DNA of 64,000 nt from Heterodera schachtii. Lineage: Eukaryota > Nematoda > Chromadorea > Rhabditida > Heteroderidae. The position numbers and the translations under genes are program-made. Each line of letters opens with the position of its first letter. Position 1 is the first letter of the stretch. Location of the stretch: contig SIJG01000012.1 of NCBI GenBank assembly GCA_023374025.1, forward strand, positions 1,398,492 to 1,462,491. The letters are read 5' to 3'. Below, piece by piece: positions 57,106 to 64,000 of this stretch. The notes below the pieces were generated by a model. It saw only the letters and a list, made by a program, of their open reading frames with translations, did not search any database and was not told where the DNA came from.

Positions 57106-59539
57106 AATTATATATTTTTGTGATTTGCTTTAAAATTAAAAATTTGAGATTAAAAAAAATAAATAAACAAAAAATATATATTTGTGTGATAATAGAAAAT
57201 GCATTTGGGCTGGCGAACTTAAAAAAGTCCCAATTATTATTTTTTTATTTGCAGACTGATACACCATATTGGTTCAATTTAATCAAATTCGAAAATCTCA
57301 GTATTCAACTCAGCTCTATGTTTTATAGTGTAAAATTTTTATAAAAATAATAAAATTCACAAAAGTTTAAATTTTTAAAAATTTAAATGTACTTAAATTT
57401 GTGTATGTCAATAAAAATATAACACATTTATTCCTTCCTTTTTTTTAGAAATAACCAAATTTAAGTTTCTTTATAGATTAGATAGAGCAAAAATCTCTCA
57501 ATTCTTCAGTTAATGATTAAATTTGAACCAAGTTATCATTTATTAATCTGCAAATAAAATTTAAATATTTAATATAATTTAAATATAACTATCATTGATA
57601 TTTTTAGCTTCGGTTCAGCACGTATAAAAAAAAGTGGGCACATGAGAAAGGATTTTTGATGCAAATAAAAAGGGAACGGAGAGGAGACAAATGGCATATG
57701 CCAGCAGAAAGACGGACTTATATATAACATTTAGGGATAAGAGGCGAAAATGGCTTGGGGCTATAAACTGCTTGGGAATGGATAGAAATGGCTTAGAGAT
57801 AATGAGAAAATGGCTTGGGAATATTGAAAAAATGACTTGGGGATAGAATAGATGACACCAACAGAAAACAACTTTTTGATGGGATTGGTTGGGATAAAGT
57901 TGGGCAATTCACATAAAGAAAAAAAAATTATTTTTTTTATATATAGCGATGGCAATACTTTTATTTAATGTATTTTTCTGTCAATTTAACAAAATATGTT
58001 GGGCAAGCCTAATCAAAAAATATTTCTCAGTTTAAAATGCGACAATGAAACTGAATTTGTTTTTAAAAAAAGAATGCGTAATATGATGATCTGAAATTTT
58101 AAGAGTGAATTGATATGGTAACAACCTTACAATAAACCTAATTACAGAATATTTGTTTTGATTTAGTTTTTTAAATTTTAATAAATTGCATTTCAAAGAA
58201 TTGAATTGGTAAATTAAACTGACGCATTTCCCAACCACAAGTAAAGATTATGTGCTATTTGTCTCAATAAATATGGAAAAATAACTTATATTCAATAGTA
58301 CGAATAATTGAATTTTTCAAAAATTAATCGGGAATGGCGATTTAAATATTTTTTAAAAATAGCTAAATTTTTGTAAAAAACATAGATAAAAAATATGTGC
58401 ATTTATGCCTCCGTGATTTACACCAAACGTTTCCATAAGTCAAATTTTGGATCTTTTGGCCGAGAGTAAAAATTTAAAAATTAAAATTTATATTAACTTA
58501 TGGCACTTTAAAAACAAATATTTAAAAAAAAAATCTGATTTTTCCTATGATTTTTTATCAATTTTTTAAATTATAAATATGTTAAAATTTAATTAAATTG
58601 ATGCTTAAATATATTCTTCTAAAAGTTTTTTTAGATCTCGAATAAAATAATTAAAAATTTACCTAATATTAAATAAAATCATCAGCTAGATTACTTTGAA
58701 TTTTTTAAAATTTTGGTATTTCAATGACGCCTATATTTTTTACAAAATAAAGCCTAAGCATAGGCCTAGGCCCAAGCAATTTAGCTTGAGTTGAAGCGGA
58801 TACATTTCTATATAAATATTTCCATTTTTTCTATAATTTTAGTTCATTTTTAATTTAATCCATTTTATTGAATTTTTAATTAATGATTTTGTAAATTTTA
58901 ATTATTTTATTCCAAATCTACAAAAAAAATTTTAGAAAATGTATTATTTAAGCATCAATTTAATTAAATTTTAAGATATATTTATAATTTAAAAAAATTG
59001 GTAAGAAATCATAGGAAAAATAAGATTTTTGATTTTTGCACTTTTTAAGAATCGACATAGCCCCTCTCACACAATTATGACCAAGAAATAACAACAACAA
59101 AAAAGCAAATTGTCGAGCCGAGAATCTCGAAAAACACAGCGCTTGACTTGACCTCCTCGTCGTAGATGCAATCGTCGTCTTGTCAAAACTTAAAAGAGAC
59201 AAAACAGCATTAGCAGGACCACAAGCATTACTAATATTCGAATTTATTTTTAATTTTTTTATTGAAAAAGTTTCATGGAATATTTGAATGGAAATAAAGA
59301 ATTAAATTTCATTTCTCCATTTTCTAATATTGTAAAAAGGTATTTAAAAATATTTTTATTCCTTTTGAAAAATTAATTAAATGATAGATATGCACTTTTA
59401 AAACCATCTCGGTTTTATTAAATCTTAATTATAAATATAACACATTTTTATAAATATTTTTAATATTCTATTATTTTCAAAACCTTTTTAGAATTTCTTA
59501 ATTGATAAATTTTTATTTTGACATTTTCACAAATGAATG
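57106..59539. other. Gene-poor stretch
   Basis: AT-rich. About 57640-57910 is a relative of 42040-42400. About 58500-59050 has a long inverted repeat (TTTTTCCTATGATTTTTTAT, then AATTTAATTAAATTGATGCT, with the inverted copy at 58940-59030), probably a MITE, but without clear ends. The minus frame 58960-59202 has a signal-like stretch (FAFLLLLFLGHNCVRG), but it overlaps that inverted repeat and has no partner exon. Confidence 0.4.
58500..59050. repeat. Long inverted repeat, probable MITE
   Basis: Arms at about 58530-58625 and 58935-59035 are inverted near-copies around TAATTTAATTAAATTGATGC-type sequence. Target duplication not identified. Confidence 0.55.
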
Positions 59540-59640
59540 AATATGAATCATAATTAATTTACTAAATTCTTCTGTTGAGTCCCATTATTTCAATGACTTT
59601 CCCAACCGATTGATTCATTTATAAAATATGTGAATAATTT
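59540..59640 (+). promoter_or_regulatory. Conserved upstream block of gene B
   Basis: ATGAATCATAATTAATTTAC, TTCTGTTGAGTCCCATTATT, CTTTCCCAACCGATTGATTC and AAAATATGTGAATAA, ending about 90 bp before the start codon. Confidence 0.72.
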
Positions 59641-59725
59641 TTTGAATGTTTAGCTAATAAAAAGCAAATAAAAAATTCACTTTAAATATTTCATATTATT
59701 TCATATTATTTAAATCTTAAAATTA

Positions 59726-61851
59726 ATGTCGGCTTCATCGCACCTTTTTTTGGTTGTTGCTTTGGCAAGTTTGGCGATGTCGGCTAACAGTGCGTAATTA
59801 GCAGTCTATAAAATTCGGGAATAATATTTCATAATCGTTGTATAAATATTTGGAAAAAAAAATTTAAAATACTTTGCAAAAAGGTTCAAATTAAAGCTGT
59901 TTTCATATTGAAATAAAATATTTTAACAGTGAAAAATTTGGAACTATTATATTATGTTTATCTTTTGGTGGCTTTTAATAAAATCATTTATTTTTTATTA
60001 TTTTTTTGAAACCTAATTTAGCACTGCAGTGTTGGCAAAGAATTGATCCGCATGATTTTAAGAAAAGACTACAGTGCGAACCTAGGCCAGCCTGCTGCAC
60101 AAAGTTTAGCTGCACGGCGAAAAGTTTTCTTTTTTATAACTTCAATTCTGACAGAGAACACCTTGAGCTATTGAAGGATACCATGAAATATATATATATA
60201 ATATTAATTTGATTGAGTTTGAGCCAACTTATGAATTTATTGTCTTACATTTTTAATTCATACCCCTTGGCGCTTTTTAGGTAAGGACCTACCACCCCAA
60301 TTTACGACGATGGGTTGTCTATACAATTGCACCCCTTGTGAACGTGGCTATCATGAAGATGAATATTCCCAATGCTATTTTGAGTGCTGCCACGATGATT
60401 TTTGCAACGTCACGCCAGACCTGTTCAGGTCGAAACAACACACTGAATTAGGAATAGATCCAGGCCTGGGATTTCAGTAGTTTTTCTTAGGTCAAACATT
60501 GACCTAGGCTTACGCCCAGGCATGAGTTTTCTCAGGTCAGACATTGAACCTAGGCTTGGGTCCAGGCCTGGGTTTTCATAGGGTTTTCTCATGGTCAATC
60601 ATTGAACCTAGGCTTGGGCCCAGGCCTGGGTTTTCATGGGTTTTCTCAGGTCAAAGATTGAACCTAGGCTTGGGTCCAGGCCTGGGTTTTCATAGGTTTT
60701 CTCTGGTCAATCATTGAACCTAGGCTTGGGCCCAGGCCTGGGTTTTCATAGGTTTTCTCAGGTCAATCATTGAACCTAGGCTTGGGCCCAGGCCTGGGTT
60801 TTCATGGGTTTTCCCAGGTCAAACATTGAACCTAGGCTTGGGTCCAGGCCTGGGTTTTCATGGGTTTTCCCAGGTCAAACATTGAACCTAGGCTTGGGTC
60901 CAGGCCTGGGTTTTCAGGGTTTTCTCAGGTCAATCATTGAACCTAGGCTTGGGTCCAGGCCTGGGTTTTCATGGGTTTTCTCAGGTCAATCATTGAACCT
61001 AGGCTTGGGCCCAGGCCTGGGTTTTCATGGGTTTTCTCAGGTCAATCATTGAACCTAGGCTTGGGCCCAGGCCTGGGTTTTCATGGGTTTTCTCAGGTCA
61101 ATCATTGAACCTAGGCTTGGGCCCAGGCCTGGGTTTTCATAGGTTTTCTCAGGTCAATCATTGAACCTAGGCTTGGGCCCAGGCCTGGGTTTTCATGGGT
61201 TTCTCAGGTCAAACATTGAACCTAGGTTTGGGCCAGGCCTGGGTTTTCATGGGTTTTCTCAGGTCAATCATTGAACCTAGGCTTGGGTCCAGGCCTGGGT
61301 TTTATGGGTTTTCTCAGGTCAATCATTGAACCTAGGCTTGGGCCCAGGCCTGGGTTTTCATGGGTTTTCTCAGGTCAATCATTGAACCTAGGCTTGGGCC
61401 CAGGCCTGGGTTTTCATGGGTTTTCTCAGGTCAATCATTGAACCTAGGCTTGGGTCCAGGCCTGGGTTTTCATGGGTTTTCTCAGGTCAATCATTGAACC
61501 TAGGCTTGGGCCCAGGCCTGGGTTTTCATGGGTTTTCTCAGGTCAATCATTGAACCTAGGCTTGGGTCCAGGCCTGGGTTTTCATGGGTTTTCTCAGGTC
61601 AATCATTAACCTAGGCTTGGGTCCTGGCCTGGGTTTTCATAGGTTTTCTCATGTCAAATATTGAAACTAGGCCCATGCCTATCAAAAAGTTGATAATTAG
61701 TTGAAAATACATTTTTGAAATTTATAATATTATCGAAATTGCAAAATTTATGCCCCCTAGCGGAGTGATCGGCTTGCACACGTCATTTGGCATTTTCTGC
61801 ATCGTTTTTGCCGTGTTAATTGCCGCCTTTTTTTATGGTGAAGCAAATTAA
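59726..61851 (+). CDS. Gene B: three-finger (Ly6-like) protein with a minisatellite intron
   Basis: Exons 59726-59789, 60022-60123, 60281-60428 and 61761-61851 join in phase and give 134 residues. Signal peptide MSASSHLFLVVALASLAMSA. Cysteines in LQCW, LQCEPRPACC, FSCTAK, MGCLYNCTPC, QCYFECCHDDFCN. The tail VIGLHTSFGIFCIVFAVLIA is strongly hydrophobic and ends GEAN, which suits a GPI signal or TM anchor. Intron 3 contains about 21 copies of a 56-bp repeat. The exon 4 acceptor used by gene C is mutated here (TTTATG for TTTAGA). The next AG, CCCCCTAG, keeps the frame and loses three codons. The exon 2 donor (GTTTTC) is weak. Confidence 0.78.
60440..61675. repeat. 56-bp minisatellite in intron 3 of gene B
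   Basis: About 21 tandem units built from GAACCTAGGCTTGGGCCCAG, GCCTGGGTTTTCATGGGTTT and TCTCAGGTCAATCATT. Each unit holds the palindrome CCCAGGCCTGGG. Units differ at few positions (GGGCCC/GGGTCC, CATGGG/CATAGG), suggesting recent expansion or homogenisation. Single related copies lie in intron 3 of genes A (about 49195-49245), C (about 63365-63455) and D (about 43388-43450, inverted on the plus strand). Confidence 0.95.
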
Positions 61852-62584
61852 ACACAGTACGGAATTGGATTAATAATTTTGGCCGTTATACGTGTAATAT
61901 CTTATATTTACTATACATATACATATTATTGTGTATAAAGGGGATAATTGTACATATATACTTTAATAAAACGGTGGACCTCGAATTGTTAAAGACGGAA
62001 TCGAAAAATTATTTAATCGACTAAAAAATATTTTCATTTTCACTTTTAAGCAGAATTTGTCAAGTGAAGAATGAAGAAACAAAGGATGTGAAAGAAAGAA
62101 TAAAGAAATTATTATTTGTCATCAGAGAATGAAATATTAAAGAAATACATATTTTTGGTAAAATTAAATATTTTCTACAAAAAGCGCTTAAAAGCGATTT
62201 AAATGATTTTTAATTGCTTAGTCTCAATTTGTGATGAATCAACGTTTTTGTGCCAATTACTAACTCCAAACATAAAAATTAATATATTTATTATTCGGTA
62301 CAAATTAAAACTATTTTATAAATCCCGTCAATGGTAAAAGTCGGGGCCCGTAAAGCCCCGGTCGCAAAAAAAGCCCATGCGATGTTGGGCCTGTACGGCG
62401 GGGCGCTATTTTTATTTTAATGAAAATGTTTAATTTGAATGGAATGGAATAAACACTTAAATTTTTTTTCTCCATTTTCTATTTAAAACGTTTTTAATTT
62501 CTCTAAAAAAATAATTAATACTCAGAAACATATAAAATTAAAACAGTTAATCATTTTCACTTGATTCTTTTCACAATTTTCACA
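61852..62584. other. Gene B 3' flank and GC-rich hairpins
   Basis: About 62040-62175 is the conserved three-finger 3' flank. At 62335-62408 a GC-rich island holds two hairpins, CGGGGC-CCGTAAA-GCCCCG and AGCCCA-TGCGATGT-TGGGCCT. No gene. Confidence 0.5.
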
Positions 62585-62692
62585 AATTAAATGAATGAAT
62601 CATAATTAATTTACTAAATGCCTTCTGTTACGTCCCATTATTTAAATGATTTTCCCAACCGATTGATTCATTTTACAAAATATGTGAATAAT
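62585..62692 (+). promoter_or_regulatory. Conserved upstream block of gene C
   Basis: ATGAATCATAATTAATTTAC, CCTTCTGTTACGTCCCATTA, TTTTCCCAACCGATTGATTC and CAAAATATGTGAATAATT, about 130-235 bp before the start codon. Confidence 0.72.
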
Positions 62693-62824
62693 TTTTTTCC
62701 AATTTTTGATAAAGAACTGTTCTTTTTTTGCGTAATAAAAATCTAAAACAACAAAAAAAAACAGATCCTAAAAATTTCTCTCCTTTTTAAAATTATTTTC
62801 AACCCTCAAGAATTTAAAATTTAA

Positions 62825-63616
62825 ATGTCTGCTTCATCATCCCTTTTTTTGGTTGTTGCTTTGGCATGTTTGGCGATGTCGGCTAACAGTGAGTAATTAG
62901 CAGCAGATAAGTTGGAATGTTCAAAATTAAAATGATTTTTATTGGTATTTTTTCTTATTGCTTAGTTAATACCCTAATTTAGCACTGAAGTGTTGGCAAG
63001 GAGGTTATGAGCTTGGTTTTTTGAAAAGAGAACAGTGCGAAGAAGAACCTAGGCCAGCCTTCTGCACAACGTTTAACTGCCTGGGGAAAAGTAACAAAAA
63101 ACTACATAAAAATATTATTTTTAAATAGTTCGTTCTTTTAGCAATTTTATTTTACCTTTATAATTAAGAAAATGTGCAATAAAATGCCTAAACTATGATG
63201 TTTTTCAGCTGAACCTGTCCAATTTACTTTTATGGGTTGTCACGACAATAGCTCGTTTTGTGACCCTGGCTTCAACCATGAAACCAAATTTGCGAAATGC
63301 GATGTTCAGTGCTGCCACGATGACTTTTGCAACGGCAAATCCAACCTAATCTTTGGGTAGGTCGAAAGAATACAAAACCGACCTAGGCTTGGGCCCAGGC
63401 CTGCTGGGTTTTCAGTGGATTTTCTCAGGTCAACCAATGAAACTAGGCCTATGCCTATCAAAAAGGCTGATCATCGCAAAATTTAGACCCCCTAGTGGAG
63501 TGATCGGCTTGCACACGTCGTTTGGCATTTGCTGCATCGTTTTTGCCGTGTTAATTGCCGTCATTTTTCCTGGTCAAGCAAAAATAAAATGTGTAGTAAT
63601 TCAACACAGTAACTGA
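62825..63616 (+). CDS. Gene C: secreted three-finger (Ly6-like) protein
   Basis: Exons 62825-62888, 62983-63090, 63209-63356 and 63487-63616; 149 residues, all phases consistent. Signal peptide MSASSSLFLVVALACLAMSA. Cysteines in LKCW, EQCEEEPRPAFC, FNCLGK, MGCHDNSSFC, KCDVQCCHDDFCN. Tail SGVIGLHTSFGICCIVFAVL followed by a polar end (KIKCVVIQHSN). The most compact and intact member of the set, with no MITE in its introns and one intron-3 copy of the unit expanded in gene B. Probably a surface or secreted protein; ligand unknown. Confidence 0.83.
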
Positions 63617-64000
63617 ATTGGGCTAATTAATTTTAATAGTAAATATTTTTTTCTTTTTCATAAAATGGGGCTCGAATTGTCAAAGACAGAATCGAAAAAT
63701 TATTTAAACAATTAAAATATTTTATTTTTACTTTTAAGCAGAATTTGTCAAATGGTTCTGATCGAATTAAGAAAGAATGAAGAAATAATTGATGTGAAAG
63801 AATAAAGAAATTATTGTTTGTCATCAAATAATAAAATATTAAAGAAATATTTTTGGTAAAATTAATATTCCATTTAAAAAAAACAAAATTTCTTTAAATC
63901 AATTTAATTTGTAACCACCCAAAAGCACTTTGAATAGAAAATTTCATCATTACAAATAAACATTATACGGAAATAATTATTTTTTGTGTGCAAATTTAAA
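63617..64000. other. 3' flank of gene C
   Basis: GGTTCTGATCGAATTAAGAA, AGAAATTATTGTTTGTCATC and neighbours match the flanks after genes A and B. No gene seen before the window ends. Confidence 0.5.

Noticed and set aside
58960..59202. Signal-peptide-like 80-residue frame
   Set aside because: Overlaps the arm of an inverted repeat and has no downstream exon in phase.
60804..61052. Open frame through the 56-bp repeats
   Set aside because: 56 is not a multiple of three, the array lies in intron 3, and the frame is a by-product of a repeat lacking stops in one phase.
60440..61675. CRISPR-like look of regular repeats
   Set aside because: Units are contiguous with no unique spacers, in a eukaryotic intron.
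42947..63616. Calling the three-finger genes toxins
   Set aside because: The fold is shared by many non-toxic Ly6 proteins. The hydrophobic C-terminal exon points to surface anchoring, and nothing in the sequence shows toxicity.

Overview
This is AT-rich eukaryotic DNA, most likely from a nematode. The signs are short GT-AG introns with TTTTCAG or TTTAG acceptors, a small multi-exon seven-transmembrane receptor of nematode chemoreceptor type, a family of secreted Ly6/three-finger-like proteins, BTB genes, a CR1-like LINE and a heavy load of hAT-type elements. I cannot name the species. No prokaryotic signals, CRISPR array, rRNA or intact tRNA were seen.

Layout. 0-5.5 kb: an unresolved plus-strand cluster of cysteine-rich exons among MITEs. 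6.6-13 kb: two paralogous minus-strand secreted proteins, one with a single and one with a double three-finger-like domain, each with a Thr-rich linker and a hydrophobic tail. 15.5-22.7 kb: a complete six-exon secreted orphan gene and, beside it, a truncated duplicate of its 3' part. 26.2-28.3 kb: an apparently intact hAT transposon with a perfect 8-bp target duplication. 28.5-31.3 kb: a complete five-exon 7TM receptor. 33-38.8 kb: a tandem segmental duplication carrying two copies of an unrecognised gene. 40.4-64 kb: repeated blocks built from three-finger genes (A, B, C and a frame-broken D), BTB genes and fragments, a 63-residue zinc-ligand-like miniprotein and its broken copy, plus a CR1-like LINE of about 4 kb.

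Gene relationships. The four right-hand three-finger genes share one four-exon structure with the same phases: signal peptide, first Cys half, CC..DFCN half, hydrophobic tail. They also share a conserved upstream block and a conserved 3' flank. One intron-3 segment, present once in three of them, has expanded in gene B into about 21 copies of a 56-bp minisatellite. The left-hand three-finger genes are a separate subfamily.

Mobile DNA. About twenty inverted-repeat elements can be delimited, most with 8-bp target duplications. Nearly all lie in introns or between genes. Two sit back to back in reused copies of the same 8-bp target in intron 3 of gene A. The F/G gene pair supplies a natural empty site for one insertion.

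Exon models come from reading frames, splice signals, phase agreement and comparison among paralogues inside the window. No transcript evidence was available.
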